This document shows positions 1 through 5,620 of a stretch of 5,620 nt of DNA, piece by piece. The position numbers and the translations under genes were made by a program. How positions within the stretch are numbered: position 1 is the stretch's first letter; the number at the start of each line of letters is the position of its first letter. Source of the DNA: Clostridia bacterium (GTDB lineage Bacteria > Bacillota > Clostridia > Christensenellales > UBA1242); contig JAFULP010000052.1 of assembly GCA_017473285.1 (NCBI GenBank), positions 1-5,620 of the forward strand, written 5' to 3'. The notes beneath the pieces were generated by a model. It had not been told where the DNA came from, did not search any database, and saw only the letters and a list, made by a program, of their open reading frames with translations.

Positions 1-2
1 GG

Positions 3-125
3 CTGATGACGGCGGTGGACAAATTTTATGTTGAGTCCAAATTGTCGTTTGAAACATATCTAAATTACTGGATTTTGGATGCAATAAGTAAAGAATTTAC
101 AATAGGAGAACAAAAAAATGGATAA
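3..125 (+). CDS. C-terminal end of an unidentified gene overlapping rpoD (partial)
   Basis: The third forward frame is open from the window edge to a TAA at 123-125 and gives the last 40 residues of a protein whose beginning lies outside the window. The visible tail looks helical (about residues 1-32: LMTAVDKFYVES, then LSFETYLNYWILDAI) and ends in a short polar tail. The stop lies inside the first codons of rpoD, an 8-base overlap (118-125), which suggests one transcript and coupled translation. Identity is uncertain. dnaG is the usual gene before rpoD in Bacillota, so it is a candidate by position. The pattern of an aspartate followed by a long hydrophobic helix also loosely resembles the C-terminal end of DNA polymerase III delta (HolA). 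I cannot decide between these or exclude something else. No start codon, domain or catalytic motif is visible. Confidence 0.6.
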   Translation: MMTAVDKFYVESKLSFETYLNYWILDAISKEFTIGEQKNG

Positions 126-1233
126 AAATTTAAAAGAAATAGCAAATACAATCATTGAAGCCTTACGCAAAAAGGGTCAGGATAGTATCAAGGAAGATGT
201 TTTGTGCATGCGTCTTGATGCATTTAATTTGGATGCGGAGCAAGTGCAAGTGATTAAAGATGAATTGATTAAGCAAGGCATTAAGATTATTGATGAAGTG
301 CCTGAATTTCCAGTGGACGATAAGGAGTTTGATGACATTGTTAGCCAAATTAATGTAAACGACCCTGTAAAGATGTATCTAAAAGATATTGGCAAGATTC
401 CATTACTTACTCCTGAAGAAGAAAAAGAACTAAGCAAAATATTGATTGAGGGTGGCGAACAAGCGACCTATGCTCGTAACAGATTGATTGAAAGCAACTT
501 GCGTCTTGTTGTAAGTATTGCTAAGCGTTATCAAAACAAGTATAATATGCAATTTTTGGACCTTATTCAAGAAGGTAATATTGGTTTGTATCGTGCGGTT
601 GAAAAGTTTGACTACACTAAGGGCTATAAATTTTCAACATACGGCACATGGTGGATTCGCCAAAGCATCACTCGTGCAATATCCGACCAAGCACACACAA
701 TCCGTATCCCAGTGCATATGATTGAAACTATTTTGCGTCAACATCGCACCGAGCGTGACTTAACTCAAGAACTAGGCCGTGAACCAACCTTGGAAGAAAT
801 CGCCGAACGTTTAAACACAACCGTGCAAAAGGTTACCGAAATTCAACGCATTTCTCAAGACCCTATATCGTTAGAAAGCAAAATTGGTCATGAGGAGGAT
901 AGCAAGGTAGGTGACCTTGTGGTGGACGAAACCGCATTATCTCCACACGATGTTGCAATGCAAAATATGCTTAAAGAGCAACTTATGAGCGTGCTAGAAA
1001 CCTTAACTCCAAGAGAGCAAAAAGTTATACGCTTGCGTTATGGTCTTGATGATGCTCATCCAAGAACTTTGGAAGAAGTGGGGCTTGAATTTAGCGTTAC
1101 CCGTGAGCGTATTCGTCAAATTGAAGCCAAGGCTTTGCGTAAACTTCGTCAACCATCCAAACTAAAGAAATTGCTAGTTGATGATGACGACGATAAGGAC
1201 AGCAAAGGCGGAATGTGGGGCAGAAGAATTTAA
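118..1233 (+). CDS. rpoD: RNA polymerase primary sigma factor (sigma A / RpoD)
   Basis: This is the housekeeping sigma subunit, which directs RNA polymerase to -10/-35 promoters. Its 371 residues match the usual length of Bacillota SigA. Residues about 1-75 form a region 1.1-like acidic helical domain. Region 1.2 starts at DPVKMYLKDIG (82-92). Regions 2.1-2.4 span about 116-200, with the core-binding and melting segment NLRLVVSIAKRY (127-138), GYKFSTYGTWWIRQ (169-182) and TIRIPVH (194-200). Region 3 runs to about 280, including GREPT (220-224). Region 4 is about 285-345, with the -35-binding helix-turn-helix in RTLEEVGLEFSVTRERIRQIEAKAL (316-340). The start is supported by AGGAG at 104-108, nine bases before the ATG. 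It overlaps the preceding gene by 8 bases and is followed 23 bases later by the zinc-ribbon gene, so the three genes look like one operon. His200 and Glu203, equivalent to the E. coli residues that read extended -10 elements, are present. Oddities are QAHTIRIP in place of the usual QARTIRIP, and an acidic tail of about 17 residues after region 4. Confidence 0.97.
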   Translation: MDKNLKEIANTIIEALRKKGQDSIKEDVLCMRLDAFNLDAEQVQVIKDELIKQGIKIIDEVPEFPVDDKEFDDIVSQINVNDPVKMYLKDIGKIPLLTPEEEKELSKILIEGGEQATYARNRLIESNLRLVVSIAKRYQNKYNMQFLDLIQEGNIGLYRAVEKFDYTKGYKFSTYGTWWIRQSITRAISDQAHTIRIPVHMIETILRQHRTERDLTQELGREPTLEEIAERLNTTVQKVTEIQRISQDPISLESKIGHEEDSKVGDLVVDETALSPHDVAMQNMLKEQLMSVLETLTPREQKVIRLRYGLDDAHPRTLEEVGLEFSVTRERIRQIEAKALRKLRQPSKLKKLLVDDDDDKDSKGGMWGRRI

Positions 1234-1256
1234 AACACTAATAAAAGTAAAATAAA

Positions 1257-1958
1257 ATGAAAACTATTTTAAAAATTCAAGAACTTGATAGGCAAATTAG
1301 AAAAATTAAATCAGGTGTAGACAATAGCCGTGAAAGTAAATTGTTGGTTGAATTTACCAAGGTGATGAAGGAAGGCAGAAGTTTTGTAAACAATATTGCG
1401 GATGTATCGGATGAAATTATTAAGGAATTTAATGAAATCAATCGCAAGTACGAAATGTTGATTGCTAAATCCGAAATTACTGCTAAGCATAAGCCTGAAA
1501 TGGCTAATATTGATAGCATTGGCAATTTGGTTGATGATGCAAACTATTTGACTAGCGAACTTGCAATACTTGAGCAACGTATGCGTGAACTTACCGATAA
1601 GGGTGCAAAATTGCTAAATGATTACAATGCCGCTATGAACAAGTTAAAGGATACTAAGGCAAAGTGTGATGCCCTAAAGGATATGATTGCTAAGAAAAAT
1701 GAAAATGCAATGCCAGAAATTGCAAACATCGAAGCCCAAATCAAAAAGTTGGAAAAGCAAGCGGATAGTGCGATGTACGAAAAATATAAGTCAATGCTTA
1801 ACGATAATATATTCCCGGTATTTGTACATTTAAAGGGCAATCGTTGTGGCGGATGCCAAATGGAACAATCACTTAACTTTATTCAAAAGTTGAAGCAAAA
1901 AGGTATGCTACCTTGTGAAGAATGTAGACGCATTATTTTAGCCGACGAGCAAGAGTAA
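1257..1958 (+). CDS. Coiled-coil protein with C-terminal C4-type zinc ribbon
   Basis: The 233-residue protein has a long charged N-terminal part (about 1-180) with heptad-like spacing typical of a coiled-coil hairpin. It ends in a compact zinc ribbon, with CGGC at 197-200 and CEEC at 220-223 giving four cysteine ligands 19 residues apart. This architecture matches the widespread 'C4-type zinc ribbon domain-containing protein' family (zf-RING_7 type), often found in Bacillota near rpoD, trmK and the Nif3-like gene. Its biochemical role is not settled, and nucleic-acid binding is inferred from the fold. No signal peptide or membrane segment is seen, so it should be cytoplasmic. It starts 23 bases after rpoD. 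The gap has no recognisable Shine-Dalgarno sequence, only A-rich sequence with AGTAAAAT, so initiation may be weak or coupled to rpoD. A terminator follows ten bases after the stop. Confidence 0.88.
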   Translation: MKTILKIQELDRQIRKIKSGVDNSRESKLLVEFTKVMKEGRSFVNNIADVSDEIIKEFNEINRKYEMLIAKSEITAKHKPEMANIDSIGNLVDDANYLTSELAILEQRMRELTDKGAKLLNDYNAAMNKLKDTKAKCDALKDMIAKKNENAMPEIANIEAQIKKLEKQADSAMYEKYKSMLNDNIFPVFVHLKGNRCGGCQMEQSLNFIQKLKQKGMLPCEECRRIILADEQE

Positions 1959-1967
1959 TTGATATAC

Positions 1968-1995
1968 AAGTCCTATTTAATAGGGCTTTTTTATT
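1968..1995 (+). terminator. Intrinsic terminator of the rpoD operon
   Basis: A hairpin has arms AAGTCCTAT (1968-1976) and ATAGGGCTT (1980-1988, running into the U-tract). It forms about nine base pairs with one G-U wobble around a 3-base loop, and is followed by a run of six T (1987-1992) and more T/A. It begins ten bases after the zinc-ribbon stop codon and closes the operon. Confidence 0.9.
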
Positions 1996-1998
1996 AAA

Positions 1999-2029
1999 TT
2001 GATTTAAGATTTAATAATATAAGTAATAC
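1999..2029 (+). promoter_or_regulatory. Possible weak promoter for the YkvI-like gene
   Basis: TTGATT at 1999-2004 could serve as a -35. AGTAAT (2022-2027) lies at a 17-base spacing and TAATAC (2024-2029) at 19 bases. Neither combination is close to consensus, and the AT-rich background makes chance matches likely. Some promoter is expected here because a terminator lies immediately upstream. Confidence 0.3.
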
Positions 2030-2050
2030 AAAGCATAATTAAACAAGCCA

Positions 2051-2065
2051 AAAGGTAATTATTTG
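2051..2065 (+). promoter_or_regulatory. Ribosome-binding site that supports a TTG start
   Basis: AAAGGT at 2051-2056 lies seven bases before TTG at 2063. The next in-frame candidate, ATG at 2090 (residue 10), has only A/T-rich sequence before it and no purine-rich site. This favours TTG as the start, although the later ATG would still leave the first membrane helix intact. Confidence 0.55.
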
Positions 2066-3076
2066 AATTTAAAAATCATATTAAATAATATGAAAGGGTT
2101 CAAGTTGTTTCTATTTGACTTGTTTTTTATAATTAGTTCAATAGTAGGTGTTGGGTTTGCCACGGGTAAGGAAATTGCACACTTTTTCCTTAGCGGGAAG
2201 AGCGTGGTGTTAAGCGTGGTGGTGTTTTTTTGTGTGTTTGTAGCCCTTACAATATACATATTACACATTAAACACAAGCATAATATTACAAACTTAACCC
2301 AACTAAACAAATTTGCATTTGGTAAATATTGCGAAATTGGAAATATTGTACTAATAATATTGTTTATAGTAACCAACTCCGCAATGCTGGCGGGGTGCGA
2401 TAATATTGTGCGTAATTATCTAGGAATTGGATTGCCTATTGTGTCATTATTTTTAATCATTGTAACATTTTTTATAGTATTGGGCGGGGTAACTCGCATC
2501 AAACAAATAGCCAATATTGTAGTGCCAATACTTATAAGCATAATACTAATTAATGCTTGTGCTAATTTTGATACAAACTTTACATTAAATGGTAACATTG
2601 CAATTGATATTGCATATCCAATTATATTTTGTAGCGAAAATTTTATTACACTAATCTCAGTGCTTATTAACACCAAATCTAAGCCCAAAGGATTGGCGAT
2701 TGTGTCGGGTGCAATTATCTCGTTAATTATTTTATTATCGGCTTTTGCAATAGGCAACCTAAATGCTGATATGCCAATGCTGAGTTTAAGCAAAAACCTT
2801 GACAATATATTTTTTGGTTTGTATTTAATGGGTGTAATATTTGCGTTGTTTACCACACTTGAAATTAGTTCGTATCATTGTCTTGAAGTGTCAATGAAAA
2901 GTAAGCGTAACAAACTTTTTATTGTTGCAATGATTTTGCTAACCAGCCAAATACTTGCCTATTTAGGTTTTAACTTTATTGTGCAATATCTATACTCAGC
3001 GATAGGAATATTAGGTGCGGTGTACTTGATTGCATTAATTGTTAAACTAATAATTATTGATAAAAAATTTAAATAA
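2063..3076 (+). CDS. YkvI-like multi-pass membrane protein, putative transporter
   Basis: The 337-residue, very hydrophobic protein has about ten predicted membrane helices (roughly 16-34, 47-68, 92-112, 122-141, 148-166, 183-202, 210-231, 249-267, 284-304, 312-332). The first helix carries VGVGFATGKE (28-37). This glycine-broken motif is typical of the YkvI family and resembles the unwound substrate-binding segment of helix 1 in APC-type transporters. Other family-like features are the loop after helix 3 (AMLAGCDN, 107-114), GGVTRIKQIANIVVP (141-155) and the length of about 340 residues. YkvI proteins have no established substrate, so transport is inferred from the fold. The start is probably TTG at 2063, preceded by AAAGGT. 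The gene lies alone between the rpoD-operon terminator and a convergent gene, so nothing in the context suggests a substrate. No GC-containing terminator follows it. Confidence 0.8.
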   Translation: MNLKIILNNMKGFKLFLFDLFFIISSIVGVGFATGKEIAHFFLSGKSVVLSVVVFFCVFVALTIYILHIKHKHNITNLTQLNKFAFGKYCEIGNIVLIILFIVTNSAMLAGCDNIVRNYLGIGLPIVSLFLIIVTFFIVLGGVTRIKQIANIVVPILISIILINACANFDTNFTLNGNIAIDIAYPIIFCSENFITLISVLINTKSKPKGLAIVSGAIISLIILLSAFAIGNLNADMPMLSLSKNLDNIFFGLYLMGVIFALFTTLEISSYHCLEVSMKSKRNKLFIVAMILLTSQILAYLGFNFIVQYLYSAIGILGAVYLIALIVKLIIIDKKFK

Positions 3077-3252
3077 TAAAATTAAACATATTATAAATAT
3101 AAATAATTGTAAAATCAAAAATAAATATTAAATAAAAATAAATAAAATATTAATTAAAATAAAACAGCATAAAATAAATTACTTAATTTAAGCAAGATAT
3201 TAGTTAAAATAAAATATTTTATTTATTAAATAAATATTATTTTTAAATATTT
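3077..3252. other. Extremely AT-rich convergent intergenic spacer
   Basis: By direct count, only 11 of 176 bases are G or C, and there is none from 3204 to 3272, a 69-base all-A/T run that enters the end of the leftward transglycosylase gene. It contains no open frame, RNA gene or GC-stem terminator. TTAAAATAAAA occurs at 3154-3164 and 3204-3214, and its inverted copy TTTTATTTTAA at 3251-3261. Transcripts from both flanking genes must end here or run into each other. AT-only hairpins are the only candidate terminators visible. Confidence 0.7.
3207..3224. repeat. Perfect 18-base AT palindrome
   Basis: AAATAAAATATTTTATTT is its own reverse complement. It lies between convergent genes and could form a weak hairpin in RNA from either strand. 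In sequence this poor in G/C a palindrome of this size can arise by chance, so a terminator role is only possible. Confidence 0.45.
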
Positions 3253-3801
3253 TTATTTTAATTTATAAAATTCACGATATATTTTTTCACCATTTTTAAT
3301 TTTATCAACATATTTGGCGGTTTCTTTGTATGGGATGTTATATAGCGAAATTTTATCATACGAATATCGCTCGTCATTAAGCCAAGTTCGCACCACTGTT
3401 TCACCCGCATTGTAAGCGGCAAGGGCGGTGTAGGTGGCGTCAAATTTATCTAGCAAATATCTAAGATACATTGCTCCAATATATAAATTGTCATTTGGAT
3501 TATATAAATCAAATTGAGTGTAATCCAAATTGTTTTTAACGCAAATATATTCAGCGGTGCTAGGAAGCACTTGGGTTAAACCAATTGCACCAGCGGGCGA
3601 TTTGGCGCTTGGGTCAAAACTGCTTTCAGTGTTGATTAAAGCATAAAAAGTTGGAATGCTAATTTCAAATTCGGCACACACTTTGGCAATCTCCGTTTCA
3701 TATTTTTTAGGGTATGTAAAAACCACACCGCACGAATATGCCGTGAGCATCAAAATTATAATGTATAGTACAATTAATACGCTGGCACTAATTTTTTGCA
3801 T
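3253..3801 (-). CDS. Membrane-anchored lytic transglycosylase, SLT family
   Basis: The 182-residue protein should cleave the glycan strands of peptidoglycan outside the membrane. Residues about 7-28 form one hydrophobic segment, an uncleaved anchor or signal peptide. The cysteine at 24 lacks a proper lipobox, so a lipoprotein is unlikely. The family-1 Slt-type catalytic domain covers about 40-180. It has the catalytic glutamate in NTESSFDPSAKS (57-68, Glu59), GAIGLTQVLPSTA (71-83), AAYNAGETVV (128-137), and a closing tyrosine motif near YVDKI (164-168). GLTQVLP differs slightly from the common GLMQLMP but keeps the glutamine. Size and layout resemble the YjbJ-like soluble-type transglycosylases of Bacillota. 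An in-frame stop lies directly upstream (TTA at 3805-3807 on the plus strand), which fixes ATG at 3799-3801 as the first possible start. No clear Shine-Dalgarno site precedes it. The gene diverges from engB and converges on the YkvI-like gene. Confidence 0.92.
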   Translation of the reverse strand: MQKISASVLIVLYIIILMLTAYSCGVVFTYPKKYETEIAKVCAEFEISIPTFYALINTESSFDPSAKSPAGAIGLTQVLPSTAEYICVKNNLDYTQFDLYNPNDNLYIGAMYLRYLLDKFDATYTALAAYNAGETVVRTWLNDERYSYDKISLYNIPYKETAKYVDKIKNGEKIYREFYKLK

Positions 3802-3886
3802 ACATTAGTTTACGCTAAAAAGGTAATAAATATTTTAAATTGGCAACTTTTTGTGTTAGGGCAAAAAATTGATTTAATAAATAATC

Positions 3887-3915
3887 TTGCAAAATTTTAT
3901 AAATTATGTTAAAAT
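3887..3915 (+). promoter_or_regulatory. Sigma A promoter for engB with extended -10
   Basis: The -35 is TTGCAA (3887-3892), the spacer is 17 bases and the -10 is TAAAAT (3910-3915), preceded by TG at the extended -10 position (TGTTAAAAT). Transcription should begin near 3922, giving a leader of about 36 bases before the ATG at 3958. The sigma factor encoded in this window keeps the region 3.0 residues that read the TG element. Confidence 0.7.
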
Positions 3916-3957
3916 TGATATATATTTGATAAATTTAAATAAAAATTTGGAGATAAT

Positions 3958-4551
3958 ATGAGATTAATTAATTTTAAGTTTATAAAAAGTGCCAGCAAGC
4001 CTAGTGAGTTTATTGTGGACGAATTGCCACAAGTGGCAATTGTTGGGCGAAGCAATGTGGGCAAAAGTAGCCTTATCAATATGCTTGCTAATAACAAAAA
4101 AATGGCAAAGACTTCCAGCACACCTGGGCGAACTAGATTGGTAAACTATTTTGAGATTGACAGAAAAGTATATTTAGTGGATTTACCCGGTTATGGATTT
4201 GCACAAGCCAGCAAGGAGATTAAAAAAGAGTGGGATAGAGTGCTTGATGATTATTTTAACAACACTCACAATCTAAAGTTAGTGTTGGTGCTTATTGATA
4301 GTAGACACTTGCCAAGTGAACTGGACAAAATGATGATTAATTATTTGGTAGAACTGGGTATTCCTTATCAAATAGTGCTAACAAAAGCGGACAAACTATC
4401 TCGTAGCCAATTAAATAAAAATATAGCGGATATTTCAAATTGTATTAGGCATAACAAAAATATGTTTATTGCTACTAGTGCCGATAAAAAGGTGGGAGCC
4501 GAGCAAATTGCGGATGCAATTGAAAAGGCAATCAATGTGCAAAATAATTAA
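3958..4551 (+). CDS. engB: Ribosome biogenesis GTPase EngB/YsxC (YihA family)
   Basis: The 197-residue cytoplasmic GTPase is needed for late assembly of the large ribosomal subunit in bacteria that have it. All nucleotide-binding motifs are present. G1 is GRSNVGKSS (30-38). The G2 threonine lies in TSSTPGRTR (52-60), a segment characteristic of this family. G3 is DLPGYGFA (75-82), G4 is TKADK (142-146) and G5 is TSADK (173-177). Length is normal for EngB (about 190-210). The N-terminal strand contains the family-like AIVGRSNVGKSS preceded by LPQVA. The start is supported by TTGGAGA just upstream (GGAG 3949-3952, five bases before ATG) and by an extended -10 promoter. In many bacteria engB follows lon or clpX, but here it stands alone after a divergent lytic transglycosylase. 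No terminator is visible between its stop and the next promoter, so some read-through into the downstream gene is likely. Confidence 0.97.
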   Translation: MRLINFKFIKSASKPSEFIVDELPQVAIVGRSNVGKSSLINMLANNKKMAKTSSTPGRTRLVNYFEIDRKVYLVDLPGYGFAQASKEIKKEWDRVLDDYFNNTHNLKLVLVLIDSRHLPSELDKMMINYLVELGIPYQIVLTKADKLSRSQLNKNIADISNCIRHNKNMFIATSADKKVGAEQIADAIEKAINVQNN

Positions 4552-4569
4552 TGTGTTTGAAATATATTG

Positions 4570-4598
4570 TTGACACAAACTTAAATAAGGTGTAAAAT
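4570..4598 (+). promoter_or_regulatory. Near-consensus sigma A promoter for the 141-residue orphan
   Basis: A perfect -35 TTGACA (4570-4575), a 17-base spacer and -10 TAAAAT (4593-4598) lie 27 bases before the ATG. Transcription should start near 4605, giving a leader of about 20 bases with AAGGAG at 4611-4616. It is the closest match to consensus in the window. Confidence 0.82.
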
Positions 4599-4625
4599 AA
4601 TTACAATAAAAAGGAGATATAAAAT

Positions 4626-5051
4626 ATGTACATAAGCAAACTATCAAGTGAAGAATTAATTGAATTTATTTTAGTAAAGGTTGGCAAACAATATCATGGT
4701 GGTGAAATGACGGTTGCGGGCTTGGTTGGTACTAAAAATAGAAGAACTATTACTATTGAATTAAGAAAAAAAGATAAACTTAAAGGTATAGTAAAAGGTA
4801 TTTTTACTGATTTTAGTTGTGATATTGAAGATAAGAATATGCTTGCTAACACCACTACAACTTACGATAAGGATTATGCTAGTTGGGTGTATAAAAAGTT
4901 AAGAGCAAGCGAATTGATTGAAGGTGGCAAAAAGATTAGTGCTGAATACAAAAAGGCATACAACGAACACCGTAAATTAGTCATGCAAAAGGAAATTGAA
5001 GAATCTGCAAAGCGCATACAAGAAGAATGTGAACAAACTTTGTTAAAATAA
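4626..5051 (+). CDS. Unknown 141-residue charged cytoplasmic protein
   Basis: I do not recognise this protein. It has no signal peptide and no membrane segment. The first 18 residues look helical (SSEELIEFILVKVG). Residues about 38-66 look like two beta strands (RRTITIELRKK and LKGIVKGIFTDFSC). Residues about 80-97 look like a helix rich in aromatics (YDKDYASWVYKKL). The C-terminal third (about 102-138) is a highly charged, probably single long helix with coiled-coil potential (EIEESAKRIQEECEQ). Cysteines at 65 and 135 form no metal-binding pair. It is a real gene by context: near-consensus promoter, AAGGAG nine bases before the ATG (4611-4616), and a strong terminator 28 bases after the stop. 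Base composition fits the neighbours, so nothing marks recent transfer. The strong signals suggest abundant expression as a single gene. A nucleic-acid-binding or regulatory role would be a guess. Confidence 0.88.
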   Translation: MYISKLSSEELIEFILVKVGKQYHGGEMTVAGLVGTKNRRTITIELRKKDKLKGIVKGIFTDFSCDIEDKNMLANTTTTYDKDYASWVYKKLRASELIEGGKKISAEYKKAYNEHRKLVMQKEIEESAKRIQEECEQTLLK

Positions 5052-5078
5052 AATATAGGTTAACATTTAATTTTAAAT

Positions 5079-5108
5079 AAAAAGAAGTAGATTTTCTACT
5101 TCTTTTTT
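5079..5108. terminator. Bidirectional intrinsic terminator
   Basis: The hairpin GAAGTAGA / TCTACTTC (5084-5091 and 5095-5102) has a TTT loop and is extended by five A-T pairs to a 13-bp stem. A run of six T (5103-5108) follows on the plus strand, and the A-run at 5079-5083 provides a U-tract for transcripts from the minus strand. It serves the 141-residue gene and the convergent gene that ends at 5153. Confidence 0.92.
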
Positions 5109-5152
5109 GCTAAATAAAGCATTAATATATTTGTGAAATTGATGCAATAACA

Positions 5153-5620
5153 CTATCTGTTATTGTTTGGGTTTGAACTTTGTGGGGCTACTGCGGTAGG
5201 AAACAGGGGCATCTCAAACGCTCCTGGGCAAACCTCGTCGCTTGTAAATGGCGTGCAAGGCGGTATTGGGGTGTAGCCATATGAAGGGATAATTACATCA
5301 ACATCGGCAACCACTTTCAATATCAATGTTACACAAAGCGTTACGCTAAAAGTGTTGTCGCCGATAAAAGTGCCAATAGTGGATACTACATTTGCAAAGG
5401 CTTCTACATTAACAGGAACAATCGAAGGTTGAGGCACATACAGAATTACATCTTGGTGAATGGTGACTGTGGCGGTGGCAGTGCCTGTAACGCCATTGGC
5501 GTCGGTGTAAGTAACGATTACTGGAATATTGATATCCGCTTCCACACGGGCAAAATTTGGGCGGTCATCAAATCTGGTAATTACTAGGTTGGATATTTGA
5601 GCGGGAGCATTTGTGCTATA
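5153..5620 (-). CDS. C-terminal part of a probable envelope or spore-associated protein (partial)
   Basis: The leftward frame is open from the window edge to a TAG at 5153-5155, giving 155 visible residues. The GTG at 5543-5545 is internal, because the frame stays open and the same domain continues before it, so the true start lies beyond the window. Visible residues about 16-66 look like a beta-strand domain (NIPVIVTYTDANG, then TATATVTIHQDVILYVP). About 92-116 form a second hydrophobic stretch (VTLCVTLILKVVADVDVIIPSYGY). A tail follows with PIPPC, a further cysteine in VCPGAF, MPLFP and a polar QSSNPNNNR end. I recall the pattern IIPSYGY-PPC-C-PLFP from uncharacterised clostridial proteins, some linked with SPOCS/DUF3794-like modules, but cannot confirm the family. 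By my count 5161-5520 is about 46% G+C, richer than sampled stretches of the neighbouring genes. It shares a bidirectional terminator with the convergent gene. Confidence 0.75.
   Translation of the reverse strand, partial: YSTNAPAQISNLVITRFDDRPNFARVEADINIPVIVTYTDANGVTGTATATVTIHQDVILYVPQPSIVPVNVEAFANVVSTIGTFIGDNTFSVTLCVTLILKVVADVDVIIPSYGYTPIPPCTPFTSDEVCPGAFEMPLFPTAVAPQSSNPNNNR

Noticed and set aside
518..721. Open forward frame of 67 codons inside rpoD
   Set aside because: It lies wholly within the strongly conserved sigma region 2 in another frame and has no ribosome-binding site.
2416..2856. 146-codon leftward open frame opposite the YkvI-like gene
   Set aside because: It is antisense to clear membrane helices with a family motif, and its apparent hydrophobicity is a shadow of the sense strand.
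3253..3801. Lipoprotein anchoring of the transglycosylase at Cys24
   Set aside because: The residues before it (TAYS) do not form a lipobox, because tyrosine at -2 and no leucine at -3 are unfavourable.
3817..3900. Leftward promoter for the lytic transglycosylase in the divergent spacer
   Set aside because: TTGCCA and TTGCAA hexamers exist on the minus strand, but no -10 of acceptable quality lies at 16-18 bases.
5543..5545. GTG as the start of the right-edge leftward gene
   Set aside because: The frame stays open to the window edge with 25 further codons of matching character, so this GTG is an internal valine codon.
1..5620. CRISPR array, insertion sequence, tRNA/rRNA, riboswitch or defence system
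   Set aside because: No regularly spaced repeats, transposase motifs, terminal inverted repeats, RNA-gene features or defence-type domains are visible. All leaders are short.

Overview
The window looks like chromosomal housekeeping DNA from an AT-rich, low-GC Gram-positive bacterium, most likely of the Clostridia type within Bacillota. The evidence is a SigA-type primary sigma factor, purine-rich AGGAG ribosome-binding sites, short U-tailed terminators, a YkvI-type membrane protein, a YsxC/EngB GTPase and a C-terminal fragment that resembles clostridial envelope or spore-associated proteins. The species cannot be named from the sequence alone.

Layout, left to right. A rightward operon begins before the window. 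The last 40 codons of an unidentified gene overlap the start of rpoD (sigma A) by 8 bases. After 23 bases comes a coiled-coil protein with a C-terminal C4 zinc ribbon, and the unit ends at a clear intrinsic terminator (1968-1995). Next is a rightward, probably TTG-started gene for a ten-helix YkvI-like membrane protein. It converges on a leftward gene for a small membrane-anchored lytic transglycosylase across a spacer with only 11 G/C bases in 176. Diverging from the transglycosylase is engB, behind a good extended -10 promoter. It is followed by a 141-residue protein of unknown function, which has the most consensus-like promoter in the window (TTGACA, 17 bp, TAAAAT), a strong ribosome-binding site and a bidirectional terminator. 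The right edge holds the C-terminal part of a leftward gene that is still open at the window end and is richer in GC than its neighbours.

The genes serve core transcription (sigma A), ribosome assembly (EngB), cell-wall remodelling (transglycosylase), membrane transport of unknown substrate (YkvI-like) and probably the cell surface or spore (right-edge protein). I see no mobile element, CRISPR array, RNA gene or phage module, and no convincing new multi-gene system. The least explained items are the strongly expressed-looking orphan at 4626-5051, the partial right-edge protein, and the direct junction of rpoD with the zinc-ribbon gene.
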